Below are positions 50,287-59,886 of a stretch of DNA of 60,001 nucleotides, piece after piece. Within the stretch, counting starts at the first letter, position 1. Each line of letters begins with the position of its first letter. The notes beneath the pieces were generated by a model, which saw only the letters and a program-made list of their open reading frames with translations, had not been told where the DNA came from and did not search any database. The position numbers and the translations under genes were made by a program. Source of the stretch: JAQUBU01 sp036677685 (GTDB taxonomy: Bacteria; Bacillota; Syntrophomonadia; Syntrophomonadales; Syntrophomonadaceae); contig JAVBWA010000036.1 of assembly GCA_036677685.1 (NCBI GenBank), positions 1-60,001 on the forward strand, written 5' to 3'.

Positions 50287-52758
50287 TTAAAAAAGCTTCA
50301 GCTCCTTAGCCTTTTTAATAGCCGCAGTCCTGCTTCCGACCTTCAGTTTCAGATAAATATTCTGGAGATGCGTCCTCACTGTGCCGGTTGATATGCCGAG
50401 CCGGCCAGCGATTTCGTCGCGTTTTAAGCCCTCCGATGCCAGCGTGAGGACTTCGATTTCCCTGGCTGACAGGGAAACATCGAGCTGCGATACGCTTCTG
50501 AGGATCTCCATATAACGCTCGCAGGCTTTCAGCACTTCCTGTATGTAAGCGTCATCTGAATCGCTGTGGGCAATGTACCGCGCCATGTCGAGTATATTGG
50601 GCGCGTATTCGGCAAAGGGCAGGATGATATGGTCGTCCCTCGCTTCATCAAGGGCTTCGCGCAGTTCAATACTTCCCGCCTCCATGCCGTACAGCATGTA
50701 TTTGGCCGCCGCTCTTAATATCCGGTTGTGCAGGAGACCGAGCTGGTTGTGGAATACGGAAAAATACTGTCCGGATTCCTCGGTTAGTATTTCGAGCCTG
50801 ATATAGTCCTTCGAGAGCAGCACTGCCTTGCCGTATACGATATAGTTGAAGGCCAGACCCTGGTACATGAAATGCGCCGGAGACATGTCTCCCGTCCGAA
50901 GCCATGCCGGGACGCTGTCCGGCCGGCCGACACAGGCGGCGGCATAGCCGCGGATCAGCTCGAGAGTTGTGCTATAAATGGCGTTGCTTTCTTTTGACAC
51001 ATCCCTTTCAAGCTGCCTGTACTGCTCCAGAGCCTCGTTTATTTCCCCCTGATAAAGGTAGAGCCGGATGAGTGTGAAGTTCGCGCAAATGGCGATGCTT
51101 GTCTGCTCTTTGGTATTCGCCTTGTAAATGGCCTTGAAGGCGTATAACTCCACCCCCTTTTCATCGCCTGTTTCAAGGGCGTATTCGGCCAGCGTCAAGT
51201 ATTCACAGCCGGCACCCAAACCGTTTGTCAGCAGTCCGACGCTTGAAAATCTCTCAGCCATGAAGTCCGCCGTTTCTTTTAGCCGCCCGGGCTCGCGGTA
51301 ATAGGAATATAGAAGGTGCGGGGAGCCGAAGGTAAATTCATTTTCACGCTTGAACAGAATCGATGAGCCGCCGTCCAGCAGCCGGAGCGCCCCGTTCGCG
51401 CAGGCGACGATTTTCTCCGCGTCGTTGAACACGGCAAAAATACGGATGCCTTGTATTTCCGCGAGGACGCGGGTCTTTCTTCCTGCCGGGATACCGTCCA
51501 TGCCTTCATAAACCGATTGAAGATCGTCGAGGCGTGCGGTGCCGTCGACAGCCTTTTCGTGATTGCCGCTCGTTAGCAACATGGCGATGTATTGCAGGTA
51601 AGCCAACGGAAACCTGTACAAAAGCTCGCGGGGCGTCGCGGCGAACATCTCAAACGAGCCCTCGAACTCTGCGAAGTAATTGGTCACATTGTCCGGGTTA
51701 TCTAAAATTTCGAGGATGCGCTCCGTATCGCGGGCGCGGTTTAAGCTTTCGTAAGCTGTTTTGTACGCTTTCCGCCTCAGGTGCCATTCGCCGAGAACCC
51801 GGTAGAGCGACCGGCGTTCTTTTTGATCCTTCTGCTTTGCGCGCAGAAAATCCAGCAGCACGTTGTGGATTTTATAAACGCCAGCGGCCTCGTCGAAAGC
51901 GACAAAGGCGTTTTCCCGGCGCAGCTTTTTGAGGAATTCCTCCGCTTTCGGTTCCTGGGTCACAAACTGGGCCTGCTGCACGGTAAATCTGTCCATCACG
52001 GAAAGCCGCAGCAGAAATTTCCGGATGAATTCGTCATACGGGTTGTACATGACCTTTTCCACCAGTTCGTCAATGGCGCTGTTTCTTCCTATGGGAATAC
52101 CCTGCCGGACGCCGAGTATGATGAGATAGATCAGAGAAATCCAGCCGCCCGTATATTCACAGAGCTTTTTCATTTCGTTCTCAGTGAGCGCAAAGCTCAT
52201 GAAAGCGCAGTAGCGGCGCACTTCTTCATCGGTGAACTTAAGCGTCTGCTGGGGCAGGAGGTTGCACAGCCCTTTGGCCGAAAGCTCCGCTATGTCAAGG
52301 TTTGTCGTATCCCTTGTGATGAAGACAATATGAAAATCGTCGGGCATTTCCTTAACAAACCGCCTGAACAGCCCGGTAACCCGCATGTTCCTGGCAAGGT
52401 GGAAATCGTCGATGACAAGAGTAGTATTTGGTTCATAATTCATTTCGCTGAGGATGGCAATAACAGCTGTTGTCTGAGGTGTATCGCAAGGAACGCCGAG
52501 GCTTTTCAGCCTGCTTCCCGCCGCTTCGTCAAATTTGCCGAATTCGACCGTAAGCCTGTCCCAAAACGATGCCGGCGTGTCATCTTCGGATAAAAATGAA
52601 AGCCATATGACGGGGCTGTTCTTTAACGCAAGAAATTCCCGCACAGCCGTGGTTTTACCGTAACCGATGGGGGCTTCCACAATGGTCATTGGATAATCGA
52701 ATATGCTTTCCAGAGCACGGTTAACACGAGCTCGTTTTAGAGCCTTTTGTCTTTTCAC
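50287..52758 (-). CDS. MalT-like LuxR-family ATPase regulator
   Basis: 823 residues: an N-terminal STAND ATPase (Walker A IVEAPIGYGKTTAVREFL near 30; Walker B TTLVIDDFHLA near 120; FITRDTTNLDIAEL), a winged-helix region, long TPR-like helices (about 330-730; ADFMAERFSSVGLLTNGLGA) and a C-terminal LuxR helix-turn-helix (LSAREIEVLTLASEGLKRDE, IAGRLGISTGTVRTHLQNIY). In MalT-type regulators ligand and ATP allow activation. Upstream on the same strand as DUF2442, adhesin and RCC1 genes, its likely targets (inference). Separated from them by a terminator. Confidence 0.88.
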   Translation of the reverse strand: MKRQKALKRARVNRALESIFDYPMTIVEAPIGYGKTTAVREFLALKNSPVIWLSFLSEDDTPASFWDRLTVEFGKFDEAAGSRLKSLGVPCDTPQTTAVIAILSEMNYEPNTTLVIDDFHLARNMRVTGLFRRFVKEMPDDFHIVFITRDTTNLDIAELSAKGLCNLLPQQTLKFTDEEVRRYCAFMSFALTENEMKKLCEYTGGWISLIYLIILGVRQGIPIGRNSAIDELVEKVMYNPYDEFIRKFLLRLSVMDRFTVQQAQFVTQEPKAEEFLKKLRRENAFVAFDEAAGVYKIHNVLLDFLRAKQKDQKERRSLYRVLGEWHLRRKAYKTAYESLNRARDTERILEILDNPDNVTNYFAEFEGSFEMFAATPRELLYRFPLAYLQYIAMLLTSGNHEKAVDGTARLDDLQSVYEGMDGIPAGRKTRVLAEIQGIRIFAVFNDAEKIVACANGALRLLDGGSSILFKRENEFTFGSPHLLYSYYREPGRLKETADFMAERFSSVGLLTNGLGAGCEYLTLAEYALETGDEKGVELYAFKAIYKANTKEQTSIAICANFTLIRLYLYQGEINEALEQYRQLERDVSKESNAIYSTTLELIRGYAAACVGRPDSVPAWLRTGDMSPAHFMYQGLAFNYIVYGKAVLLSKDYIRLEILTEESGQYFSVFHNQLGLLHNRILRAAAKYMLYGMEAGSIELREALDEARDDHIILPFAEYAPNILDMARYIAHSDSDDAYIQEVLKACERYMEILRSVSQLDVSLSAREIEVLTLASEGLKRDEIAGRLGISTGTVRTHLQNIYLKLKVGSRTAAIKKAKELKLF

Positions 52759-52859
52759 GGTAGATTTCTTCTTTCTGTGGATTCGGGGTGGTGTTTATCA
52801 CTCACATATCGTCCATTATGAAAATAACTTTATGTCGCCAGCATACAATAAATTCAGGC

Positions 52860-53086
52860 AATCTTCAAGAAATAAGGTGCGTTTGAGGATTCGCGAGATA
52901 TATTCGAAAATTGATAGATACATCGAAATAATCGAGCTAAGCGGTGAACTGCTGAACGTTTTTATCGAGAAAATTGAGGTTGGAGAAAGAGCTGACCTGT
53001 ACTCCTGGACAGTGGAGCAGGAAATCATCATTCACTACCGTGACATCGGAGTCGTAGGTGCTTTTGCAGAAGAAGCCAATAGCTAA
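52860..53086 (+). pseudogene. C-terminal fragment of a serine recombinase
   Basis: Coding to the stop at 53084-53086 reads YSKIDRYIEIIELSGELLNV, then FIEKIEVGERADLYSWTVEQ and IIIHYRDIGVVG. This matches the C-terminal DUF4368-type tail of large serine recombinases (LIDKIVVHE... DIYY.FIG). The catalytic resolvase domain is missing. It marks the edge of the block that contains the regulator and adhesin genes. Confidence 0.7.
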
Positions 53087-53097
53087 ACAACGGCAAA

Positions 53098-53124
53098 GGC
53101 AGACAGCTTGTTCTGCTGTCTGCC
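53098..53124. terminator. terminator hairpin
   Basis: GGCAGACAGC (53098-53107) pairs perfectly with GCTGTCTGCC (53115-53124), loop TTGTTCT. It lies between the recombinase fragment and the convergent helicase gene. Confidence 0.7.
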
Positions 53125-53206
53125 TCACACAAAACCCACGGTTCATAAAATGTCTCTATGGGAATGCGGCCTAACCGCTCCTTTTTTTAATTAATTTTAG
53201 ATTAAT

Positions 53207-54802
53207 TTATCTTGCCCGGTGTCCGGTCTCGACCTTTCTGGGCCGGTGTTTTTGGGGACGCGGGGGCCGGCTGCCTTTCTTGCCGCGTTCAAAAGCGACA
53301 AAAGCCTGGTAAACCTCATCTATACTGGACATCGGTACCTCCACATAGGTGGTGTTGCTATTGATCTCTATATCGCCAATTTGTTTGGGGCCAAGGGATG
53401 TATTGGCTGTAAGCAATTCCACCAAACGCCGGGGATGAATACCCTGCAGCCTTCCCGCCGGAAGTTCCACATGAGCAGTAATACCGCGGTCATTATCATC
53501 AAATTCCATGGTTTCCAAATCGGGTGTATCATCAGCCATAATTTTCAAAGCTGCTGCCAACAATTTTTTAGCTTCTCCTTGTTCCAGTATTTTAGCCGCC
53601 ATATCCAAATACACTTCACCGGGTTCTTCCGCCGCCTTAAGCAAACGGTCCAGCAGCAGTTCCTGGTGGCGTTCCATGGCTTCCTGCAAGGTCGGCAATA
53701 CCCCGGGTTGGATTCGCTTGCCGGTATGCCGCTCAATCAGCCGCAACTGGCGCAGCTGGGAAGGCTCCACTAAAGTTATCGCCACTCCGGTCCGTCCCGC
53801 TCTCCCGGTGCGGCCGGTGCGGTGGATGTAACTATCCAGTTCTTCCGGTATATCATAATTAAAAACATGCGTAACCAGTTCTATATCCAAACCTCGCGCC
53901 GCCAGGTCAGTAGCCACCAAAATCGTGACATTGCCGGTGCGAAAACGGTGCATAACACTATCCCGCTCCCGCTGTGACATGTCGCCATGCAGAGCGTCAG
54001 CCGCATAACCCCTTGAATTAAGTATCCTGGCCAGTTCATCAGCACTCCGCTTGGTCCGGCAAAATATAAGGCTGACCGGTGGCTGTTCGACATCCAAAAT
54101 GCGGCACATGGTCTCAACTTTACGTCGAGGATTAACCTGGTAATAAACCTGTTTTATAACCGGCACTGTTCTTTCAGGTGATTCGATAAGTACAATTTCC
54201 GGTTTATTCATAAATTTCTTGCCCAGATCACGCACTTCATCCACTAGCGTGGCGGAGAAAAGAAAGGTCTGGCGCTCTTCGGGGCATTGCTGCAGAAGCA
54301 TCTCTATATCCGGCAGAAATCCCATATCGAGCATCTCATCAGCTTCATCGATTACTACGAACTTTAAATTGCCAAGGTTTATGGAAGCCCGCCGCAAATG
54401 GTCGAGTAAACGTCCCGGAGTACCCACAATAATCTCCGGGCGCCGCCCCAGGCCCCGCATCTGAATTTCGATAGATTGTCCTCCGTAAACTGCCAAAGCA
54501 TTTATATGCAAAGCCCTGCCCAAAAATGCAATCTCTTCGCGCACCTGTACTGCCAACTCTCGGGTCGGGCAAACGATCAAAGCTTGGATGCCTCCCCCCT
54601 TGCGGACTTTGTTAAGGATAGGTATCCCAAATGAAGCGGTTTTGCCGGTTCCGGTTTGTGCCTGGCCCATAACGTCCAAACCGGCCATGGCCAGCGGGAT
54701 GGCTTTCTGTTGGATTGGAGTGGGCTGTTTAAAACCTTTCTCATCTATCATTTTCATCAGGTCATCTTTAAGACCCATACTGCTAAATCCGTCTTTGTCC
54801 AA
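53207..54802 (-). CDS. DEAD-box RNA helicase with DbpA-type RNA-binding domain
   Basis: 531 residues. All helicase motifs: Q motif PTPIQQKAIP, motif I AQTGTGKT, Ia PTRELA, II DEAD, III SAT, IV LIFCRTK, V ARGLDI, VI HRTGRTGRAG. A C-terminal DbpA-like RNA-binding domain (GITAHVELPAGRLQGIHPRR, QIGDIEINSNTTYVEVPMSS) and a basic tail. It remodels rRNA or mRNA, often in cold response. TTG 54802 follows AGGAGGAG. Comparable to CshA/DeaD. Confidence 0.92.
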   Translation of the reverse strand: MDKDGFSSMGLKDDLMKMIDEKGFKQPTPIQQKAIPLAMAGLDVMGQAQTGTGKTASFGIPILNKVRKGGGIQALIVCPTRELAVQVREEIAFLGRALHINALAVYGGQSIEIQMRGLGRRPEIIVGTPGRLLDHLRRASINLGNLKFVVIDEADEMLDMGFLPDIEMLLQQCPEERQTFLFSATLVDEVRDLGKKFMNKPEIVLIESPERTVPVIKQVYYQVNPRRKVETMCRILDVEQPPVSLIFCRTKRSADELARILNSRGYAADALHGDMSQRERDSVMHRFRTGNVTILVATDLAARGLDIELVTHVFNYDIPEELDSYIHRTGRTGRAGRTGVAITLVEPSQLRQLRLIERHTGKRIQPGVLPTLQEAMERHQELLLDRLLKAAEEPGEVYLDMAAKILEQGEAKKLLAAALKIMADDTPDLETMEFDDNDRGITAHVELPAGRLQGIHPRRLVELLTANTSLGPKQIGDIEINSNTTYVEVPMSSIDEVYQAFVAFERGKKGSRPPRPQKHRPRKVETGHRAR

Positions 54803-55040
54803 TAAATTGCTCCTCCTTGCATCATATAACGTCGTTTTATACTATAACATACTTTTTCATTAACTTCCATGGTACATCCAGTTGACAGAGATATTTCAGC
54901 CAAGTAGATGAACGTGAGGAGCCGGGAATGAGGAGTTAATCTGCTCAGTTTGCATTCATTTAAAGTAGTTTTCAGCGTAATTTTGTATAGAAGGGGCCTG
55001 GATGTTAATAATATTCCATAAAGTCTAGCGGGAGGCTGTG

Positions 55041-56255
55041 ATGGATAAGAACAAGCAGTTTATATGCGGGATAAACTACTGGCCTATAAACAAAGCCATG
55101 TACTGGTGGGGCAATTATGATTATGAGGAAGTAAAAAATGATTTTGCCGTTCTGGCAAGCCATGGCCTAAAGCTAATCCGCATTTTTCTGAATTGGGAAG
55201 ATTTCCAGCCCAACCCGGATCAGGTGTCTGGATTTGCTTTGTCCCACTTGAAAACTACGCTTGATCTGGCAGCCGAATACGGATTGCAGATAATGCCCAC
55301 CTTTTTCTGCGGGCATATGAGCGGAATTAACTGGATGCCCCACTGGATGCTGGCTACCGGAAAAAGCTATGAGCGTTTCCCGGTTTTTTCCCTGGGCACC
55401 ATTCACCAAACACCACTTAGAAACTGCTATAACGACCCCTTGGTTAGAGACGCCCAATTGCTGCAAATCCGGGAAGTGTGTTCGCTCTTAAAAGGGCATC
55501 AGGCACTCTATGCTTATGACTTGGGTAATGAGTCTTCCAACTGTTTCGTCCCGGTTTGCCGTGAGCAAGCCCGGGAGTGGCTGCAGGTTATGACGTCCAG
55601 CATCCGCTACTACAGCGGTAATGTTCCGGTAACTCTGGGTATGCATGCCGAAGACTTGGAAGAAAACCGCAGGCTTTGGCCGCAGGATGCTGCCCTATAC
55701 TGTGATTTTCTTACCATGCATGCTTATCCTTTTTACCATTCCTGGTTGAATGATGACCACGATGTCGATATCCTGCCCTTCATGGGAATGGTTGCCGCCT
55801 GGTTAGGACAAAAGCAAGTCTTGCTGGGTGAATTCGGTGCACCCAGTTTTCCGCTAATAGCACCTTATCCTTCGGAGGATTATGAAAACCTCAAATACCC
55901 GCTGTGGTGTGAAGCCGGGGTAGCATCCTATTATCAGCAGGCTTTGCCGCTTTTATACCAATCTGAAATCTTGGGCGCACTGGCCTGGTGTTTTGCGGAT
56001 TACGCCCCTAATTTGTGGAGGCTGTCTCCATTTAAGCAAAATCCCCATGAACGACATTTTGGACTTTTTCGGCATGATGGGAGTGCCAAAGCAGCAGTCA
56101 AAGCTTTCAAGGAGCCCTTTGATCAATGCTCCCAAGCTTTAAAATTAAACTCTTTACAGCGGATCTTGGATACATTTGACAGGGATAGCTTTTACCAAGA
56201 TCCAAAAAATAATCTTCAAAAGCTCTATTACACTTGGAAACAGAGTTTTATATAA
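55041..56255 (+). CDS. GH5-like glycoside hydrolase
   Basis: About 404 residues, TIM-barrel glycosidase of clan A. YDLGNESS holds the probable acid/base Glu (after strand 4) and VLLGEFGAP the probable nucleophile Glu (strand 7). The N-terminus GINYWPINKAMYWWGNYDYE and IRIFLNWEDFQPNPDQVSGF resemble mannanase/cellulase-like GH5 and related GH families. No signal peptide, so it acts inside or the export route is unseen. ATG 55041 follows GGGAGG at six bases. It precedes a GT4 glycosyltransferase on the same strand with an 84-base gap. Confidence 0.8.
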   Translation: MDKNKQFICGINYWPINKAMYWWGNYDYEEVKNDFAVLASHGLKLIRIFLNWEDFQPNPDQVSGFALSHLKTTLDLAAEYGLQIMPTFFCGHMSGINWMPHWMLATGKSYERFPVFSLGTIHQTPLRNCYNDPLVRDAQLLQIREVCSLLKGHQALYAYDLGNESSNCFVPVCREQAREWLQVMTSSIRYYSGNVPVTLGMHAEDLEENRRLWPQDAALYCDFLTMHAYPFYHSWLNDDHDVDILPFMGMVAAWLGQKQVLLGEFGAPSFPLIAPYPSEDYENLKYPLWCEAGVASYYQQALPLLYQSEILGALAWCFADYAPNLWRLSPFKQNPHERHFGLFRHDGSAKAAVKAFKEPFDQCSQALKLNSLQRILDTFDRDSFYQDPKNNLQKLYYTWKQSFI

Positions 56256-56281
56256 AAAGAGATTTGTTAATTCCGAAGGTC

Positions 56282-56314
56282 AGTGGACACACCTCCTTGG
56301 GAGGAATGTCCCCA
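56282..56314 (+). repeat. short GGACACACC/GGAATGTCC element, copy 1
   Basis: GGACACACCTCCTTGGGAGG then AATGTCCCC: GGACA and TGTCC pair, with an inner CCTCC/GGAGG hairpin. A second copy lies at 57350-57382. It lies in the gap just before the glycosyltransferase RBS. Confidence 0.65.
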
Positions 56315-56339
56315 TATTACGAACAAGGAGAAATTAATT

Positions 56340-57428
56340 ATGAAAGTAGCTTTATTATCACCGATCGCCTGGAGAACTCCCCCGCGTCATTATGGTCCCT
56401 GGGAAAGAATGGTTTCACTGTTGGCAGAAGGACTGGTAAAACAGGGCCTGGAGGTAACGCTTTTTGCCACCGGGGATTCGAAAACTTCGGGGCGCCTCGA
56501 TTACGTATGCCCAACCCCTTACGAGGAAAACCCCAATATAGATCCTAAAGTATGGGAAGCCCTGCATATTGCTCATCTTATGGAGCAGTCGCCGGACTTT
56601 GATATCATACATAATAATTATGACTTTTTACCGCTTACCTACAGCCGTTTGATTGACACCCCCATGGTAACCACTATCCATGGTTTTTCTTCCAGTAAAA
56701 TTCTGCCGGTTTATCGGGAGTACAATCCCTACAATTATTATGTTTCGATTAGTGAAGCCGACCGCAGCCGCGAGCTTGAGTATTGCGGAACTGTTTACCA
56801 TGGCATTGATCTCGCTGAATTCACTTTTCGCCCGGAATCCGGTGACTACCTGCTGTATTTCGGACGCATCCATCCCGACAAAGGCACTGCCGAAGCCATT
56901 GAGATTGCCGTAAGGTCAGGCCGCCAGCTAATTATTGCGGGCATAATCCAGGACAAGGATTATTATAATGAGAAAGTTTTCCCTTTTGTCGACAACCGCA
57001 GTATTATCTATTGGGGGTCGGTAGGACCGGAACAGCGTGATGAACTGCTGGGCCACGCCTATGCCTTACTGCATCCCATTCACTTCAGCGAACCTTTCGG
57101 CCTGAGTGTAATCGAAGCCATGGCCTGTGGTACCCCGGTAATAGCTTTTAACAAAGGCTCCATGCCAGAAGTTATAAAGGACGGTGAGACCGGTTTCCTG
57201 GTGGATAATGCGGACATGGCCTGTAAAAGGCTAAACGACATTCCATTGCTAAATCGGATGAAATGCCGTGATTGGGTAGCGGATCGTTTCAGCCAGGATA
57301 GAATGGTTGCTGAATACATCGCGCTTTATGAACAAATAGTATATGGTAAGGAGACACACCCGCTACGCGGGAATGTCCCCATCGGTCTAAGGTCAGGGGA
57401 CACACCCACGATGGGGAAATTCCTCTGA
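56340..57428 (+). CDS. GT4-family glycosyltransferase
   Basis: About 362 residues of GT-B fold: N-terminal VALLSPIAWRTPPRHYGPWE and TLFATGDS, C-terminal LYFGRIHPDKGTAEAIEIA, ALLHPIHFSEPFGLSVIEAM and CGTPVIAFNKGSMPEVIKDG, where the E(X7)E motif binds the sugar nucleotide. ATG 56340 follows AAGGAG. The last ~27 residues (after EQIVYG) are encoded by a copy of the short GGACACACC element, so the original C-terminus was replaced or extended. Placed after the GH5-like gene. Confidence 0.88.
   Translation: MKVALLSPIAWRTPPRHYGPWERMVSLLAEGLVKQGLEVTLFATGDSKTSGRLDYVCPTPYEENPNIDPKVWEALHIAHLMEQSPDFDIIHNNYDFLPLTYSRLIDTPMVTTIHGFSSSKILPVYREYNPYNYYVSISEADRSRELEYCGTVYHGIDLAEFTFRPESGDYLLYFGRIHPDKGTAEAIEIAVRSGRQLIIAGIIQDKDYYNEKVFPFVDNRSIIYWGSVGPEQRDELLGHAYALLHPIHFSEPFGLSVIEAMACGTPVIAFNKGSMPEVIKDGETGFLVDNADMACKRLNDIPLLNRMKCRDWVADRFSQDRMVAEYIALYEQIVYGKETHPLRGNVPIGLRSGDTPTMGKFL
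57350..57382 (+). repeat. short GGACACACC/GGAATGTCC element, copy 2
   Basis: GGAGACACACCCGCTACGCG then GGAATGTCCCC, followed by GGGGACACACCCACGATGG, a half copy at 57396. Both are inside the reading frame of the glycosyltransferase 3' end. GGGGAAAT (57413-57420) pairs with ATTTCCCC (57436-57443) as a possible terminator. Confidence 0.65.
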
Positions 57429-57467
57429 AAGATGTATTTCCCCTTATCCTGCAAATTAATTTTATCT

Positions 57468-58319
57468 TTACTTGCTCAGGAAGAAAACCGAATAGGTGCC
57501 TGAACCCACATGCGAGCCAATAACGGCCCCTATTTCCGAAATTACAAACTTTCTGCAGCCAAAGCGTTCTTCAATCATATCTTTTATTTCCAAAGCGCCT
57601 TCATAATCCGCCGAATAGCAAATTCCGATCAGTTGTTCAGAAAGCTTGTCGCCTCTGGATTCCATAATATCCAGCAGCCGCTTTTTGGCTTTTTTAAGAC
57701 CATGGGCCACTTCCAGGGGAAGAATTTTACCATCCGCCAAATGGGCTATTAATTTAATATTCAAAAATGATCCGATGGCAGCTGATGTTGCCGAAATGCG
57801 TCCTCCCCTTTTCAACATTTCAAAATTACCCACCACAAAAATATGTTGCATGCGGGCAATATTATCTTCAATGACAGCCAGAATCTCTTTCTTGTTCTTG
57901 CCGGCTTTGACCGCCCGGGCAGCATTTATCACGGTAAGCCCGTAACCTACCGAAGCGCTTTTGGTATCAATAACCGTTATTCGCTCGGGAGCAACCATAT
58001 CCCGGGCTACGCATGCCGACTGATAGGTACCGCTCAAACCCGAAGAGAAAGCTATATATATAATTTCAGCATCACTTTCGTTTATTACCTTGCTAAATTC
58101 CCTCTGGTATTCATTAGGTGTTACTTGCGAAGTGGTAGGCAATATCCCAGGTTCAGCTATTAACTGGTAGAACCGGCCAGGGCTGATATTCAGCCGGTCC
58201 CGATAGATCTTATCTTTTATGGCTACGGACAGATGGAAGGTCTTTACCCCCAGTTCATCCAGGAGATCCTGATCCAGATCACAGCTGCTGTCAGCATATA
58301 TCCTTATATCTGGCACCAC
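57468..58319 (-). CDS. DegV-family fatty-acid-binding protein
   Basis: 283 residues with DegV motifs: IYADSSCDLDQDLLDELGV, LPTTSQVTPNEYQREFSKV, IAFSSGLSGTYQSA (lipid carboxylate-binding Ser), VIDTKSASVGYGL and GNFEMLKRGGRISATSA. Such proteins (FakB type) present fatty acids to the kinase FakA. No FakA is in the window. GTG 58319 after GTGAGG; converges with the glycosyltransferase. Confidence 0.9.
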   Translation of the reverse strand: MVPDIRIYADSSCDLDQDLLDELGVKTFHLSVAIKDKIYRDRLNISPGRFYQLIAEPGILPTTSQVTPNEYQREFSKVINESDAEIIYIAFSSGLSGTYQSACVARDMVAPERITVIDTKSASVGYGLTVINAARAVKAGKNKKEILAVIEDNIARMQHIFVVGNFEMLKRGGRISATSAAIGSFLNIKLIAHLADGKILPLEVAHGLKKAKKRLLDIMESRGDKLSEQLIGICYSADYEGALEIKDMIEERFGCRKFVISEIGAVIGSHVGSGTYSVFFLSK

Positions 58320-58610
58320 GCCTCACTTCCCTTCAATCCAACACCAAAGTGGCTTTCTAAATTCTAGCTTTTTTCCTGAAGATATTCAACCGGCAGCCAG
58401 GCCTTTCAAAACACTTTGGCTGTTATTGCTTATAATTTAGCTACCACATTTGGATAGTTTTTTGCTTATAGAGAAATTTCCCGGTCTTGATGACAATGTA
58501 TACCAAGTTTTCTTGTACTACCTGATATGCAAAGTGTTATACTTTGATAATATAAAAACCTCCGATCTTAACCCTTAAGCAATTCCTCTAAGAAAAAGGA
58601 GTTCCAGCAG

Positions 58611-59804
58611 ATGTCTAAGTTTTTTAAGTCCATATCCACTCCTCTGCTTTTATTTTCCCTGTCGGTACTAATGATGGGCTTATACAACGGTCTTTACGAC
58701 CCTTCTTTTAACAACTATCTGGCTCAGGTTCACCATCTGGGTGAGGTAGCCAGAGGAGGATTGGAATTTCCTCGTGAGCTGCCCGGCTTTTTAATTGTTT
58801 TTATTTTTATTGCCCTTATTTTTTTGCCCGATACTAGAATTGCCATGTTTGCCGCTTTAGCGGTAGGCGTTTCGCTCTGGGGCCAGGGCTTTCTCGCGCC
58901 CGGAATGAAACAGGTGGTTTTCTGGATGCTGTTATGGAGCACCGGCGCTCATCTGTTCATGGTTTTAAGATCGTCCATTACACTGCGTTTGGCGGAGAAA
59001 GGACGTGCCGGGCTGCTAATGGGACGCTTGGGAGGGCTGGAAGCAGTAGGCAATTTGGGCGGTATGCTGCTGGTTTATTGGGGAGTTTCCCGTTTTCATT
59101 TCTCTTTTGCTTTAATATTTGGAATTGCTGGAACCTGCGCTTTGCTGGCTGCCATCTGCTTATTTTTGATCAAGCCTGAACCGTTAAAAAGAGCACCCCG
59201 CAATTTGATGCTTAAGAAAAAATATTTCCTGTACTATGTCCTTTGCATAATCTTTGGGGCACGCAAACAAATATTTTTAACTTTTGCCCCCTGGGTGCTC
59301 ATAAAAGTTTTTCAGAGCGGAGTCCAAACTTTTGCTTTACTAGGCATTGCAGGAACTGTAATCAGCCTTTTTTTTAGGCCCCTGCTGGGAAAAGCCATTG
59401 ATAATTGGGGTGAGAGGAAAATTATTTTTATCGAATCAGTGATCCTGGTGATTATTTGTGTCCTCTATGGTTTTGCGACCCGCTGGTTTACTGTCCAAAT
59501 CGCTCTTGGAATCGTAATGATTTGTTATATAATCGACCAGTTGCTGTTTGCGGTAACTATGGCCAGGGCTACCTATCTAAACCGGATTGCCGAATCTCCT
59601 GCCGATGTGGCTCCCACCATTTCCATGGGCACGACCCTTGACCATGCGGTATCAATGAGCGTACCGGTCTTGGGCGGCATTCTTTGGGCGAGTTTTGGTT
59701 TTCAATGGGTTTTCATAGCCGCTGCGGTGATCGCTTTGATAAACATGGGAGTTGCATTACTGATTCCAGAATTGGAACCGACTCAAATGCCATCAAAAGC
59801 CTGA
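58611..59804 (+). CDS. MFS-family transporter
   Basis: 397 residues with about twelve helices. Signs of the superfamily are the R/K-rich loop after helix 2-3 (LRSSITLRLAEKGRAGLLMG), GIAGTVISLFFRPLLGKAID and a helix 11-12 motif (LDHAVSMSVPVLGGILWASF). No substrate-specific motif is apparent; similar proteins are annotated only as MFS. RBS AAAAGGAGTTCC before ATG. Monocistronic, followed by R1 copy F. Confidence 0.85.
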   Translation: MSKFFKSISTPLLLFSLSVLMMGLYNGLYDPSFNNYLAQVHHLGEVARGGLEFPRELPGFLIVFIFIALIFLPDTRIAMFAALAVGVSLWGQGFLAPGMKQVVFWMLLWSTGAHLFMVLRSSITLRLAEKGRAGLLMGRLGGLEAVGNLGGMLLVYWGVSRFHFSFALIFGIAGTCALLAAICLFLIKPEPLKRAPRNLMLKKKYFLYYVLCIIFGARKQIFLTFAPWVLIKVFQSGVQTFALLGIAGTVISLFFRPLLGKAIDNWGERKIIFIESVILVIICVLYGFATRWFTVQIALGIVMICYIIDQLLFAVTMARATYLNRIAESPADVAPTISMGTTLDHAVSMSVPVLGGILWASFGFQWVFIAAAVIALINMGVALLIPELEPTQMPSKA

Positions 59805-59886
59805 GTTTAATAAGAATAATCTATTCAAAAAAAAACATATTAATAGTTTATTATTAGGTTAAGTTGTAAAATAGTACATAAAATAT

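Noticed and set aside
51781..52593. 270-codon plus-strand frame opposite the MalT-like gene
   Set aside because: Long only because the minus-strand gene is GC-rich; the Walker motifs and LuxR domain prove the minus strand.
53219..53773. 184-codon plus-strand frame opposite the helicase
   Set aside because: The helicase frame has all DEAD-box motifs; this one has no RBS or family resemblance.
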